Shown: positions 22,340 to 34,220, counted from the stretch's first letter. The stretch is DNA of 64,000 nt from Fistulifera solaris (GCA_030295235.1 AP026144.1:831167-895166), one strand, 5' to 3'. A program made the numbers and translations. Notes: generated by a model not told the origin, from the letters alone.

Positions 22340-23725
22340 TCAAACAAATATTCGCGCTTTTTTGAAATAGAGAGAAAGCAATGAGATTTCAATGGCGTAT
22401 AATACTCCGGACCTGGTACGTGTCAATGGCGCATCATACCCGTACGTGTCGAACAACATTTCAGAAAAATTTACACTGCTTTCGTCACCGGACTTCGTTT
22501 TATCTTCAAAAGCTTCTTCAGCATTGCTTTTCGCTTCTCGGGTGCTTTGAGTCGAGGCGAAGCTTGGCTCACCCCTGTCCTTCCCGACTTTTGAATGATC
22601 GGGGTGCAATTGTGGATTGTCTGTCTTGGTGATTGGAGGATCTTTTCTGTACCTTTCAAGCATTCTCTCTGTGGAGTTGTTGGACTGCGACCGTCCGATA
22701 AGATCGTACTTTCAATATCCCGCCTCACTGATGTTCTTCGTAACGCTAAATTCATGGATGCGTTGTGGCTTTCCGAATCCGCTTCCGCCTTTACGTTGCT
22801 TCTAAGTTGTCGAATTTCCGAGTTTGGATGACTTTCCAAAGCTTCACTCAAAGCTTTTGACCCCGCAGCCACTTTTTTCTTTCTTTGGTGTTCGCTGCGG
22901 ACGTTGCACGATACTGTTATCCGCGTTCGTAATGACATTTCTCAATTTGTGCCCAAAATCACATACGCTTTGCTGGAAGTCATCTTTTTTATCGAGTGTG
23001 CGCCAAGTTTCTTGCTCGCATTTTTCTGTCTTTTCGGAAGTCTCAACAGAATTTTTTTCTGCAAAACTTGCGGAGAAGAAGTCTCTCCTTTCTGATATTC
23101 TTACTGACGCAACGCCGTGTTGAATTTGCTGAACACATTTCGGTGATGATGGATCTTGTGATTTACTTTGCGAGAAAATGAAGCCGGGAGGTGGAGAGAT
23201 GCATCCTTCAAATAAAGAAGCACGATAAGCAATGAGATCGGATCGCCGTTTGGATGGCAATGTATTAAGTTTGTCTCTGGCCGAAGCTTCAGTCAAGGGT
23301 TGATGTTTAAATTCCAACGAATTCTGAAACATGTTGGAGCTCGAAACTTGAGGAGAAAACGGTTCGAAAGTAACGTCCGAAACATTCATTCCGGTCAAGA
23401 ACAAAGTGCGCTTCTGTGTAATATGAATGGGTGGACCAAGATGCTCGTACATGTTGTCGCTTATTGAATCTTCCCCAATGGCATCCATTGTCTCAATTGG
23501 AGAGCTTCGTTGTGCTGGTGCTGAAAGATTCCCAGAGCCGACTGTTGTTGATGAAGTTTCGCTGATATCCATTGTCGCTTGCGTTGAATGGTCCTTGAAA
23601 GCATCTTTCGTTCTTCGGCTTGCAAAATTGGTAAGAAACGATCCGCTCTCGTCGCTATTTGCATTTGCTTCGAAGATGGCACACCGATCCGCCAGTAAAT
23701 TGTGTTTACGTCGTAAATTAGACAT
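22340..23725 (-). CDS. Orphan Ser/Lys-rich protein, two frame changes
   Basis: Starts at the ATG 23725 (MSNLRRKHNLLADRCAIFEA); an upstream in-frame ATG at 23833 would add 36 residues. The first frame ends at 22844 shortly after RPQRTPKKE. Removing one A of the six-A run there (coding strand, near 22875) joins it to KVAAGSKALSEALESHPNSE. A second shift near 22490-22530 joins KRKAMLKKLLK to GDESSVNFSEMLFDTYGYDA and the end at 22340. The corrected protein is about 460 aa, polar, with many SP/TP sites and RRSDLIAYRASLFEGCISPP near the middle. The N-terminal ADRCAIFEA and the central AYRASLFEG could be two copies of one short motif. No known family. Confidence 0.55.
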
Positions 23726-23833
23726 AATGATTAATTTGGATGAAAATGATGTGATTCGCACTCCAAGGGAAAGGGGTGAGAGTTGTTGATGAAGCTGAAA
23801 TGTGTTTGCTTCAACGCTCAAATGATGAATCAC

Positions 23834-25747
23834 AGTTGCTGCGATTTTTCGTCACTTGTCACTTGTTACGTTGTGATTTGTCCGGTGTGACAAGGAGATA
23901 AGAATATCAGAAAATGAAACCTCGCCGCCCGCCGCTGCACGAGTTTTACACATGACAGAGAATTCACGAAATAATAACCAGCAACAATAACTGCCGTACT
24001 TAATGAGAGTCAGAGAGCTTAGTGCTGACAAAAAGAACGACAATGGACAAGACCAATTCGCAGTAGTAAAGTCGCGCTCTGTTCGGAGAAAGACTACCAG
24101 GGAATGAGTTTTGCATTTAATTGTACTTGATTGGCAACCTCTTTCTCCACAATGATGCATAGAAAAAAGTACAACAATTCGTTGGACATTGAACCACGAG
24201 TCGTAACATGTGACATGGTCGAGCTGTTAATCAGTCTCTTCCGGAGTGTGGGCGAGAAACGAGCAAAAGAACTTTGTACAGAGACGGTTTAGCTTTGTGC
24301 TTTCCTCGTTCTTCTCAGAAAATAAAGCTTAAACTCCAGTATCTTTTATCTTCATTCTTCCATCTCCGCTGTTCATTTTCACTCACTCTTCACTCTTCAC
24401 TGACCACCGTCCTCGATAAGGATCAATGCTGCGAAAGGCTAAGGTCTACCTCAGAGGACGGATTTTTGTGCGAAGGGAAAGCTCGTGCTAATTATATCTT
24501 TGGTGTGCAACTCGGCTCTCTAGAGCAATAGGTTTCGCAACACTTTTGTCATTATATCTATCAAGCCAACGAATCCAGCAAATGAGAAATAAGTAACAAC
24601 CTTGCATTGACACAGAAAACACCACGGAGCCGATTAAACATGGTGGAGGGACGTCCATATCATAACAAACGAATACGCCCAGACTTATGCGATTGACATT
24701 AATGAATGGTTGATCGCAGATATCTCGAATGCTTTCGTGATGCCTCATATATTTTTACGGTTGCAAGGTTCCTCTAGCCAAGATATACGTTAGGGGCCGT
24801 CGCAAAGACAAATATTCCTTTGAAAAGCGTTGACTGATCACAGGCCGGCTGGCTCAGCGCTTCCCCTGATAGCGAGGGATCCTTTTTGCTACTAGAAAGG
24901 TCTAAAATTTGCCAGTTAGCCCCTTTAAAATAACAATTGCTTAAGTCTACCAATTAATCAGAAAGCATTGCTCTCGCACCACGCACCGGTCGGTCCACGT
25001 ACCACGTACCGTCCGAGACGGGCAATAATAAAGCAGCGTTCTAAATATCCTATTCTTCACTTCAACGTGTTCCCACTGTTTCGAAAAGTGCCGAGAAACG
25101 CACAAGCCCTCTGATAACTTTCGAATTCTTCCAAACCAGAAGTCAGAAGCCATAAAAAAATCCTTCTCATTATTCTAATCAAAAACTGTGCTTATTGCTC
25201 AGCCACTGCCAGGTAATCTATCCTAATTAATTTCCCTAATTTCCTAAAGTCAGAATGCAATTTTGACATTCGGACTGATTTTTTCGTTGTCCGTTTTCAT
25301 TTTCTCACAAATCGTTCAAGTTGGCCCCAAGCTGAGTAGCAGGCATTCCCCCATGAATAAACAATAAGTTGCTATTTTCCAAGATTTCACTGCTCATTTC
25401 CATGCATAGTTCCTTGCTTTTTCCTTTGGAACTTTGATGCGCAATGTTGCTGTTTCGGTACTTTTTCTATAGCGATTTATGTACTCTCTCTGGTTTGATG
25501 TTGAAAGTACGTGGATGGTATACGACTAGACCGTCACTCGTCATTCGTCACTCGTCACCATCACCTTTTAAGATTGCCGTCTACGGAAGAACCTTCTAAG
25601 GAACGCGATTGTCACAGGGCTTAACTAAATCTACCAGTTTGGCGAATGTAGATCTGCGCCATCAAGAAAGTATTTCAAAAGCCCCTTTCTCTTTTGTATG
25701 AAATCCCAATTGCACGAGCGATGGCCTTGGATGGCGAGGAGAGCTGA
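23834..25747. other. Gene-poor stretch
   Basis: Nearly 2 kb with only short ORFs on both strands (60-100 codons) without recognisable domains. No repeat or transposon signature seen. Confidence 0.4.
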
Positions 25748-26673
25748 ATGTGTATGGATGCATTGCGAATGAACTCAGACGATGATTTATTTATCAATCG
25801 TGAAAATGCACATTACCCTGAAAGACTCACAACATTGCCAACAACGCAACAAAGCTATACAACTTCTCGATTAACAATCAGTGTAGCGGAGACTAAAACA
25901 ATGATATCGACGTCTCCATTTTCCTGGGAGAGGTTACGAACGAATGCAAATACGAATCATCAGCAAAGCAATAGGGCTCGCGAACCCCTCAACGACACTC
26001 CAATGCGCAACAGCGCTGATGCAGGATTCTGCACCGGCAAGATCCAATCCTTACGTACCCGATCGTATCCCGAATCTCCTCGTCACAAAGCGTCGTTGAT
26101 GAAACTTTCATCGCAGAATTCATCGTCCTTGACCAGAGTACTGCAAGAAAAAGCGAAGGCGCGAGTCGGATTGCGCAATCCGCCCCATATCATTTATCGA
26201 GCACTGCAAGAACACAAGTTAAAAATGGTGAATACTTTAAACGATACACAGAATAACAATCAAGCGGAATACTTGCAACAGCTTCGGCAACAGCTCCATT
26301 CGATCGAGGAGGAGTTGAAAAAATATTGGTTGAAGATCAACAACAATCTCAATCGGATACAGCCACAATAGCAGGAGAAGATTCACAAAGAGCTGCCCCG
26401 AGACGACGGAACAGTATAGGTCGCTGTACCAATATTGCGCACGAAATTGAATCCATTCGTCACGCATTATTGTACGATTTTACGTCTCAACAGCAGCAGC
26501 AAGAACAGCAACAACGGCAACGAAGGAATCGGCGCAACCGCCAGCATACGTTTCCGGTTCCCTTATCAATTCCGGAAGGAGAAGAGGAGCATTGTTTGTG
26601 GTCCTCGTGTCCTTCTCTTGTGTATGAACCAGAACCCCGTGATTTGCCGCCCAAATTACCGACGCGTCGATAA
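25748..26673 (+). CDS. Orphan Gln/Asn/Ser-rich protein, one frame error
   Basis: The first frame (25748-26371) gives MCMDALRMNSDDDLFINREN and onward, with a basic conserved-looking middle (LTRVLQEKAKARVGLRNPPH, IIYRALQEHKLKMVN) and a coiled-coil-like stretch LQQLRQQLHSIEEELKK. At the A6 run 26318-26323 one more A restores the frame to ILVEDQQQSQSDTATIAGED and a C-terminus ending RDLPPKLPTRR at 26673. The joined product is about 308 aa and contains RRRNSIGRCTNIAHEIESIR and a Gln/Arg-rich stretch. No enzyme motif; it could be a regulatory or cytoskeleton-associated protein. Function unknown. Confidence 0.6.
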
Positions 26674-27326
26674 TGGCGAATGGTTGATGATTGTATGCAG
26701 ACATATGATTGTCAAATTTGTAAAGACTTGAGCACAGTCGCTTTCTATTTTTGGAGAAGAATGATTTTTGGCGGACTAAACTGTAGCAGTAACTATCTTT
26801 TCAATCTCTGTATACTTATCATATCCATTTATATGTAGTTGTCACCGCTAAAAAGATGAAACTCGTCTACTGTTAGGTTTTGAAGGCATAGGTGAATTGA
26901 GAATGGCTGCTGTTCAATGACTTCGTCTACTGTTAGGTTTTGAAGGCATAGATGAATTGAGAATGGCTGCTGTTCAATGACTTACCGAAAGAAGGGACAA
27001 GGACAGCCTGCTCATGCGATTGATCACAGTTGGTCTAAAATACTGGAGCGAGAGTGAACAAGGCACATCACTGTCTTTTTTGAATCCAAATTAAAGTGGT
27101 CGTATCATTCAGCGTTCTAGTTCGACTTAGGCTTATGGCTGTGTCGCACGACTCCTCCTTGAATTGAGATCGCAGATGGGGGTGCGGACGACAGACGGGC
27201 CGCCTTATCATCCTGCAAATAAAGCAAAGCAAAGCATGAAATAAGTGCTCACTTTTGTTTGTTGATTGATAAAATTATTCATTTCCTTCAATTCTTTTGT
27301 TTTTCAGTTTACCTATAAGCAGTAAA
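26674..27326. other. Intergenic with a two-copy 60-bp repeat
   Basis: Separates two plus-strand genes. Holds the 60-bp tandem repeat listed separately, and the 5' region of the ubiquitin-like gene at its right end. Confidence 0.5.
26863..26982. repeat. 60-bp tandem repeat, two copies
   Basis: The stretch beginning TCGTCTACTGTTAGGTTTTG occurs twice, exactly 60 bp apart, and the copies differ at one base (GGTGAATT versus GATGAATT). It is intergenic. The near identity suggests a recent duplication or slippage event. Confidence 0.9.
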
Positions 27327-27710
27327 ATGCAGGTAAGGAAGAAGTCATTGCGAAAAGTGCCGAAAAAAGGCAAACAAGCATGCACAAAAGTCTTTTTCTT
27401 TACAACCTCATCCCGCTCGTTTCTCTGCGCCCTCAATATTATCTTTTATTCGTTTTACTTGTTTCTATTTTCTTACACACAGATTTTCATCAAAACATTA
27501 ACTGGCCGCAAACAAGCTTTGAATTTCGAACCCGATCAACACGTTTTGGCGATCAAACAAGCTTTGCAAGAAAAGGAAGGCATTCAAGTCGATCAAATCA
27601 AATTAATTTACAGCGGAAAGCAACTGGCGGACGACAAGTCTTTAGAATCGTACAGTATCAGTGCGGGCGCGACCATTCATATGGTGTTGCAATTGCGGGG
27701 TGGTATTTGA
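27327..27710 (+). CDS. Ubiquitin-like modifier (NEDD8/Rub1-like), two exons
   Basis: Exon 1 is only ATGCAG (27327-27332). The intron 27333-27482 (150 nt, GTAAGG..CACAG) is followed by exon 2, 27483-27710. The product is 77 aa: MQIFIKTLTGRKQALNFEPD, then LQEKEGIQVDQIKLIYSGKQ, ending in VLQLRGGI. The fold and C-terminal diglycine are those of ubiquitin, with one extra residue (Ile) that a processing protease would remove. Residue 72 is Gln, where ubiquitin has Arg and NEDD8 has Ala; Arg72 is a main discriminator for the ubiquitin E1, so a NEDD8/Rub1-like or separate modifier is more likely than ubiquitin. Lys48 is kept (SGKQ), while Lys11 is Arg and Lys63 is replaced. Confidence 0.85.
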   Translation: MQVRKKSLRKVPKKGKQACTKVFFFTTSSRSFLCALNIIFYSFYLFLFSYTQIFIKTLTGRKQALNFEPDQHVLAIKQALQEKEGIQVDQIKLIYSGKQLADDKSLESYSISAGATIHMVLQLRGGI

Positions 27711-27823
27711 GTTGTTGTAACGAGGCTTATGCAAATACGACTGCTTCTTCAGCGCAAGTACTAAGCCTACAAAGAGTCTAGTACCCCAAGCTGAGAGTTC
27801 TATTGTATTCACTTGACGATCGT

Positions 27824-29510
27824 CTACTCGTTCTTGTCGTTATTTTCGTTGCTCGATTTTCCATAGTGCTGTGGAGATACTTGTCGTCGAAGGGCGGGTA
27901 TTTGTTCGTGTAAGATCGATTGCAAAAACTGAATGTCTTTCGCACTCGGTTTGGATGGTGATTGAGACAAGGCCGTCGGCAACGTATGTCGTAATCGTTG
28001 CCACACGGCGGCCGTATATTCATCCCCATTTTGTATTTCGCGGGCGTGGGTCCGTGAAAAGGCGGCACTCAATTCGGTGGCGGTTTGGGATTGTTCCGTC
28101 CAGGCCTGGAGCGCGGTTGAATGATACCACATCAACCCACTCGTCGACAAAAGTACGGTAGCCGCCATACCACTGGTAACTGCCGCTGCCGACGAAACGG
28201 TGGCGGCGGTCGTCGTATGCCACAAGACCGTTGCGGCACTCCCCATTGTTAAAACTCCCGTGACTTGCTGTACCGCCTTCCAAAACAATTTGCTTTTTCG
28301 AGCATGCCAATCTTGCAATAACTTGGCCTGCATTTCCAACAAGCAGCAACTATCGTACAGTAGCGTAATAACATTGTCCACGCGTCGGGCGGGTGCTTGA
28401 CGAATTTGTTCTACTACTTCGTGTCGCGCGGTTTCTAAATCTTGTTGTAAGACCGAAACAGATGGCGGTGTTGCGTCAATCTTGTCATTGGATGTCGTCG
28501 AAGGCAAACACATGGTGTAAATGCGCGGCAAATCTTTGCGCGGAATCACTTTACTCAAATTCCAACACAAACTTCCGTACGCGCGGGCAAAATCGTGCAT
28601 CTTTTCGAACTGATCGGCTTTATTTAAAACAATCAGCAATTTGTGATCCATCCCACTCAAACTGTGCAACAAAACACTGAGCGTTTCACCGGTCGTCCCC
28701 GGTTTGTCTGGATCAAAAAACAAACAAACGACATCGGCCCGTTCGGCCATCCAACGCAAAACTCCTTGAAAATCGTATCCCCGATCCATGGGTGTTTTTC
28801 CTAAAAAGCCCGTAGCATTTCCGGGACTATCAATCATCCCGGGTGTATCAATCATGATGAAATTGGCATTTAAATCGCGACGAATTTTCAATAAGGAATG
28901 ATGAATGAGGGTGGGACCGAATTGTCGCAACGGACTGAATCCCCAATCGGGGTCACCGATTCTGTAGTCGAAACGAGGGATAGAAAACAGCAGAAATCAG
29001 AGACGGAAAAATGAGTGATGATGTTTGGAAAACAATACTGCACAAAAAAAAGGAATGCGCATTTTACTCTGGATACGTACAAGGCCGGCCCATCTTGATC
29101 ACGATCTTCGGGTCCAGGAGCAATAATGGTAAAGGCATCATCCGTAGGCGCGACACCTGCTTTTTGAATTTGTCGTCCCAACACATGATTAATGAAGGAA
29201 CTTTTTCCGGACGAATGATTGCCCACTAAGAGTACGGCGGGCAACGCCATACTCGGATAGATGGCATCAAGAGGGCCGTGTAGCTGAAAAGACAGAAAGT
29301 AAGAGATAGTGCTGCGTTATTACAAGAGGGGAGTAGCTCATTTGTACTTACTTTTTCATTGAGAGGCAATAACGATTGATACAAAGCTTGACATTGATCC
29401 ATCACTTGTTGTTGGTGTGTTGAGTAATAATTTGTGTTATTAGCGGACGATAAACATCGAACCAGTCGGTCAATTTGTGGGAAACGAATGCATCTTCGAG
29501 TAGCAAACAT
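27824..29510 (-). CDS. EHD/dynamin-like GTPase, three exons
   Basis: Exons 29510-29352, 29283-29081 and 28961-27824 (introns with GTAAGT and GTACGT donors; acceptors TTTTCAG and CTACAG) give 499 aa. Residues near 69-82 form the P-loop (LLVGNHSSGKSSFINHVL), switch 2 is IMIDTPGMIDSP, and the G4 motif is VLNKADQFEKMHDFARAYGS. The pattern DRGYDFQGVLRWMAERADVV and CLFFDPDKPGTTGET is typical of the EHD family of membrane-remodelling GTPases. A hydrophobic Ala/Thr/Val-rich stretch at about residues 340-390 may insert in a membrane. No C-terminal EH domain is seen. Likely acts in membrane tubulation or organelle membrane dynamics. An N-terminal presequence-like start (MFATRRCIRFPQIDRLVRCL) could direct it to an organelle. 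Confidence 0.85.
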
Positions 29511-30979
29511 GTTTGATACAAAAAGATAAAGGAGAGAAGAAGGAATGAAAGACGAATGCTTATGGCTTTTTGTAGAGGATCAACTGGAGCGACAATCAAA
29601 GACGAAAAAGGTGGGCGGCGTTCTCGTTATTATTTGGCCTGGCCTTTGCACGGGAGTCATGAATCAGGAATCATCAGGATGAGTCAGGAGTCTGTATTCT
29701 GTACTCGCTTCGTCGTTCCTCGGAAGCGCGCTGAAAGAACTGAAGCGATTCATTGTGCATGCATCTCTTCATTTTTTCTCAAAATAAATAAGATACTAAT
29801 TCTAGTTTCTTTTCGAAAAACATCTTTTATCTAACACAGTAATGTTTTCTTTTCGCTTCGTTAGCCAGCACCGTAGCGTGGCTACAACGGCATGTGTGCA
29901 AAGGCTTAATGAGGATGAAGCAATGAATTGGTTATTTTCTTCACAAGTTTCAACTTGGGCATCTCTCAGTTATCAACTAGAGTGAAAGGAAATACTCAGT
30001 ACATGCTTTATCTGCAGTCCATTCCCCCTCAACTGCTGTCTTTTACTCCACTTTATCAAAGTTGCTCAAACTAGACTTATTTGATGGAACAGGTATCATC
30101 AAACCATCCTGGTTGAACAAAGAAGATTCCGAGAACGACAAAAATGTGATGTTGATTAATTCATTTCACCAAGGATGCAACAACCGCAACAACATAGCGT
30201 GGAAAGGCCTGTTGAGGCTATTTTGCGCTGACGTTTTACTCGCGGCTGAAAGTTCAAAGTGAACGCGCGACCCGCGACCGGCAAAGGGCAACTCGAATAA
30301 ATTACCAGTACTTGAATAGTAGAATGTGCAAGGGCAGCAAGTTCACGAGCATCTCCAATTTACTAAATATCCAGTCAGTTAAGACAAAAATCTTTACCAG
30401 CCAAAACGAATGTTACGAAGAAATCCCGAATCCCGACTGGTGGCTGGTGGTGGATTATGGATTATCGTACTTTTCTACTGTATATTTCATTCCCGATATC
30501 GTTGGAGGGAAATAGAAAATAAATCGCACTATACTAATGGGTGTTCATCTTTGCTTTTCCATTCTTGCACGTTTCGGAGGTATTACTCCCCACAATCCAA
30601 TACCGATTCGGAGCATCGGAAAAAGTTCCACACATTCACGGGACGACGCTCCGAAACGGAAACGTCGACCATCCGATCACAAAAAAAAAAGACGGTGATC
30701 CAACGATTCCAACACATCCCTCGTCATTCTTGTTTGCATATAGCAAAGCAGATCCCCAAGACCTCAGTCAGCGAGTAGAAGGGCTATTATACAACTATTG
30801 TGTTGCTTTCTTGCGTTCCTCTCTTTCCTCTCTCTCTCGAGCAAGACATTGATTCATTATTAGCAAACGCACGTTCCTTGAATAGAGTCGCGTGGAAGGG
30901 ACGGAACGGAAATAGATTCATTCATTGCGGAGGTGAAAGTGTTTTTTTCAACGTCATTGATCGTGCAAAGAAGAAAACA
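29511..30979. other. Divergent, gene-poor stretch
   Basis: About 1.5 kb between divergent genes. Short ORFs only (largest 122 codons at 30410-30778), none with a domain. It holds the promoters of both flanking genes. Confidence 0.4.
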
Positions 30980-32522
30980 ATGCTCGTTACAACGCAAGAG
31001 ATCCAATGGGACGGGCACTTGTCAACGACGAACAGCATAGAATCACAAAAACGGCAAATGGAGGATTGGAAAAACGATTTGACGATAAATTCGTACGATA
31101 CCATTGAACTGTTGAAACAGTCGTTGAAGCAATTGAATTACTTGACACAACAACAATCGCAACAGGAACAAGCGACTTGTTTGCAAGGCGACGACGAAGA
31201 AGCCAAGGAGACGTTGGAAAGTAACACTCGTTCGTCCTTATTGAAACTCATTGAAGAATATGACCAACCGCGATCAGTGCTTCTAAACGGCCGCAGCAAA
31301 ACACTCTCACGTCGCAACTCACTCAGTTCGCAAGTATCGACCAGTTCTCACGCATCGAACAAATCGGTACGATTCGGGAATGTTAGTATCGTGACCGCAC
31401 AAGAGTTGGCGCAATTGAGTGTGACGACTGTCGATGCTTATGAACGGGAAAGTAGTGCACGGAAACGACAACAAAAGAAACCCGATAAGACGGATGTCCT
31501 GGAAGAATACGTGAAAATGGCACAATCGACGCGGCGACGACCGGAACGGACGCATTCGATGTCGAACCTTTCGAATAGTTCGGATTCGAAAGCCCGAAGG
31601 CGTTCGTTGTTTCGCAAGAAAGACGATTCGAGCAGTGTGCGTTCAAAACAAAGTGCAGTGTCGCTAAACGACAGCGTCGCTTCCTCCAGCCGTTCGCATC
31701 GAAATGCGAAACAGCAAAACCGGCCTTCGTCGCATAACGGCAATGACAACCACAGTGTCGGATCGTCGAAAGCCAGCCGTGCTTCCCTCTCCTCGAGGCT
31801 CGAAACAACAGAACAACGAACCTCTCAACATCAACAAAAGTATCTTTGTTACCAAAATGTTCTCGAAACCCTTCCAACGACGGAAAGGGAAGCATACTAC
31901 TACTTGTACTCAGCCATCTTCGAATCCGACAGAAACGAGCAATAACCAGGACCATGTGGATATTTCCGAAGTCACCATGGACGATAATATCACCGAGACA
32001 TCGTCGAATGATGATTCCGCGGCGATTGTGATGAAAGATAGTCGGTATCAGCGGCAACGACAACAGCGTCGTCGCACACCACAAAAGGCTTCCGTTCCGG
32101 AACAGCCTCCGCGGCGCGGCGTGCGACGATCCAATTCTTCGGGTGCCTCTTCGGTCGCATCGTCACGATCTTTGGTACAACGGGCGGCTCGTCTCTTGTT
32201 GCGTCGTCCGTCGGCCAACCATTCCGACGTTTGTTCCGTGGCCTCGTCGATTTCGTCCAGTGCCGCCTGTGTGGTTCGAGACGATGATACAACTCCTTTA
32301 CATCCATCCATTGTCATTATGAACGAGGTCACGGAGGAAACACTGGACGACGATGATTCAGATGATCCTCCCAGCAACGAAGATACTGCAAAATTGCAAT
32401 ACGATATTGACAATTTGAAAAAACGGATTATGGGTTTGGTCGTGGAGCACATGGAAGAAAGTGAGAAACAAAAACAATTGAAACTGCAATCCAAACGCGC
32501 TGTGGCAACGACGGCTTCTTGA
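30980..32522 (+). CDS. Orphan Ser-rich protein with VRFGNV motif and C-terminal coiled coil, one frame error
   Basis: Start chosen at 30980 (MLVTTQEIQWDGHLSTTNS). The first frame (to 31945) contains DDEEAKETLESN, SKTLSRRNSLSSQVSTSS and NKSVRFGNVSIVTAQELAQL, then Ser/Arg-rich sequence. A shift between about 31790 and 31945 leads into the frame of NKSIFVTKMFSKPFQRRKGK, which continues to 32522 with many SSxASS repeats, an acidic stretch (TLDDDDSDDPPSNED) and a coiled coil (AKLQYDIDNLKKRIMGLVVE, then EHMEESEKQKQLKLQ). The joined protein is about 513 aa. VRFGNV resembles VRFSTV of the 19187 gene. Looks like a phosphorylated scaffold protein; function unknown. Confidence 0.6.
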
Positions 32523-33098
32523 ATGAATAGAGTGATGGGTGATGGCAGGCACCCATGTAGAATGTAGAGGCGCAATAATTCCAAAAGATATCATTAATTG
32601 GACATTCGTTGAATTTCTCCTGAAGAATAGTACCCTATTTATAGAAACAGTTTTATTTGCGTCGGACAGGACATGTAGCTTTCGAGCGACTCATATTTTA
32701 GCGGTTTTTTTTTTAAAATGGCTCTTGGAGTGGGCAATCGCTTCTTTCAGCTTTCAGCGACCATGTGCGTCCATCCAAAATCAAACCTACCTTGATTTCC
32801 GTTCGTTTCTACTATATTATCTTGATTACCCTTTATTGGATTTGTGATCGTTTTGGGTCGAGAATTCTGGCAATAACGAAAAGGCTGGAAGTGGAAGTAA
32901 ACTTTCAGCACGACAGGCACGTGAATGGCCATCATCCCCGACTCATTGTTTCGCAGCGCAACACGCAAACGAAAAAATAAAAACGTCCACTTTACAAAAC
33001 GAGCTTCGTTGTTTGTGTATCTATTATTTGAACCTTATTATTATTACTCCGTATTAATCTTTATTTCCTGTTTTTCATTTGAAAACAGCTTGTCGAAT
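32523..33098. other. Intergenic
   Basis: Spacer of about 575 bp between plus-strand genes. A T9 run near 32705-32713. The frame of the next gene stays open upstream to 32925, so a longer N-terminus is possible. Confidence 0.35.
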
Positions 33099-34220
33099 AT
33101 GACATCGCTTCTTAATAATGCTTTCTCTCTCATCAAACAATCGTCTTCTTTCGTAATACTAATAAGAATACGAAGACAATCGTGTCATCGCTCGAGGAGG
33201 ATGATGATTAGTACGCAAGCGCAATTGTATCGCGTTCTGATACGACAATGTCGTGCTTGGGAGTCCAAGGAGATGGTGTGGTTGCAACCACCGATTGATC
33301 CACATACTGCCGGAAGTGCTCGTTTGTGGTTTTCGAAAAAGAAGAAGGATGACGACAACGACAACGACGATGTACCAGCCGTGTATCAGTGGTTTGTGCA
33401 ACAACAGCCATCATCATCATCATCATCATCATCTTCGTCCGACGAATGGCAAGCATGGTATTCCGAGGTAATCAAACATCATTATAAGTTGTTGCAAAAG
33501 AGAAAAGTACCAAACAAACATGATTTCGCAGCATCGTTGAATGACTCATCCTCTGATTCTGATGATTCCGACGACTCGGACGCTGAAGAAGAAGAAGAAG
33601 AAGAAGAAGAAGAGTTTGATCGTTCCTTGTGGACAAAGGTGGAGACACTCCAACACGCCATTCGTACCGCATTTCGGCATTCTTCACCACAGTATGCACC
33701 ACTCGCGTTGATAGCCTTTCGACAATTACGACAGCAGTGGTATCAACAACAATTATTCACCAGTATTCATATGGCGTACGGTCTGCGGATCAGTGTTTTG
33801 TCACAGTACATTGGTCGTTCCTTGGAACACAAGTACCGCTTTGCGTATCGTGTCCGCATCGAACGTTTGGATCCAGACACGGCGGTGCAATTGTTGGGTC
33901 GCACGTGGCATATCACCGAAGCAAACAACAACAACAACAATGACAAACGCACGGTCGTCGTTGATGCCCCCACGACGGGTGCCGTCGGACAATTGCCCGT
34001 GTTGGAACCGCACAGTTGCTTTGAATACGTCAGTGGTGCCGAACTGTTCTCAACAAAAGGTCAAATGAGTGGATGGTTTCATTTTGCTCCCGTTCCCCGA
34101 GGGACACCCAGTGCCATTGTGGGAATGTCCGTCTTGGCCTTGAGTTCCATGGACAAATTTGCAGTCGAAATCAAACCATTTACTTTGCGTGTCGATGATG
34201 ATGATGATCGTACTTGGTAG
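33099..34220 (+). CDS. LYR-motif plus ApaG-domain protein, probably mitochondrial
   Basis: 373 aa from ATG 33099. The Arg-rich start (MTSLLNNAFSLIKQSSSFVI, LIRIRRQSCHRSRR) looks like a mitochondrial presequence. It is followed by AQLYRVLIRQCRAWESKEMV, an LYR motif, and after a low-complexity insert (poly-Ser near residue 105, poly-Glu/Asp near 150-180) by LQHAIRTAFRHSSPQYAPLA, the I-R-x-x-F part of an LYR fold. The C-terminal about 140 residues are an ApaG (DUF525) domain: HKYRFAYRVRIERLDPD, LLGRTWHITEA, FEYVSGAELFSTKGQMSGWF. LYR proteins are adaptors for Fe-S delivery and complex assembly; ApaG is a beta-sandwich binding module also in FBXO3 and POLDIP2. The combination suggests a mitochondrial assembly factor. 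Codon-repeat microsatellites (TCA, GAA) encode the insert. Confidence 0.75.
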   Translation: MTSLLNNAFSLIKQSSSFVILIRIRRQSCHRSRRMMISTQAQLYRVLIRQCRAWESKEMVWLQPPIDPHTAGSARLWFSKKKKDDDNDNDDVPAVYQWFVQQQPSSSSSSSSSSDEWQAWYSEVIKHHYKLLQKRKVPNKHDFAASLNDSSSDSDDSDDSDAEEEEEEEEEEFDRSLWTKVETLQHAIRTAFRHSSPQYAPLALIAFRQLRQQWYQQQLFTSIHMAYGLRISVLSQYIGRSLEHKYRFAYRVRIERLDPDTAVQLLGRTWHITEANNNNNNDKRTVVVDAPTTGAVGQLPVLEPHSCFEYVSGAELFSTKGQMSGWFHFAPVPRGTPSAIVGMSVLALSSMDKFAVEIKPFTLRVDDDDDRTW

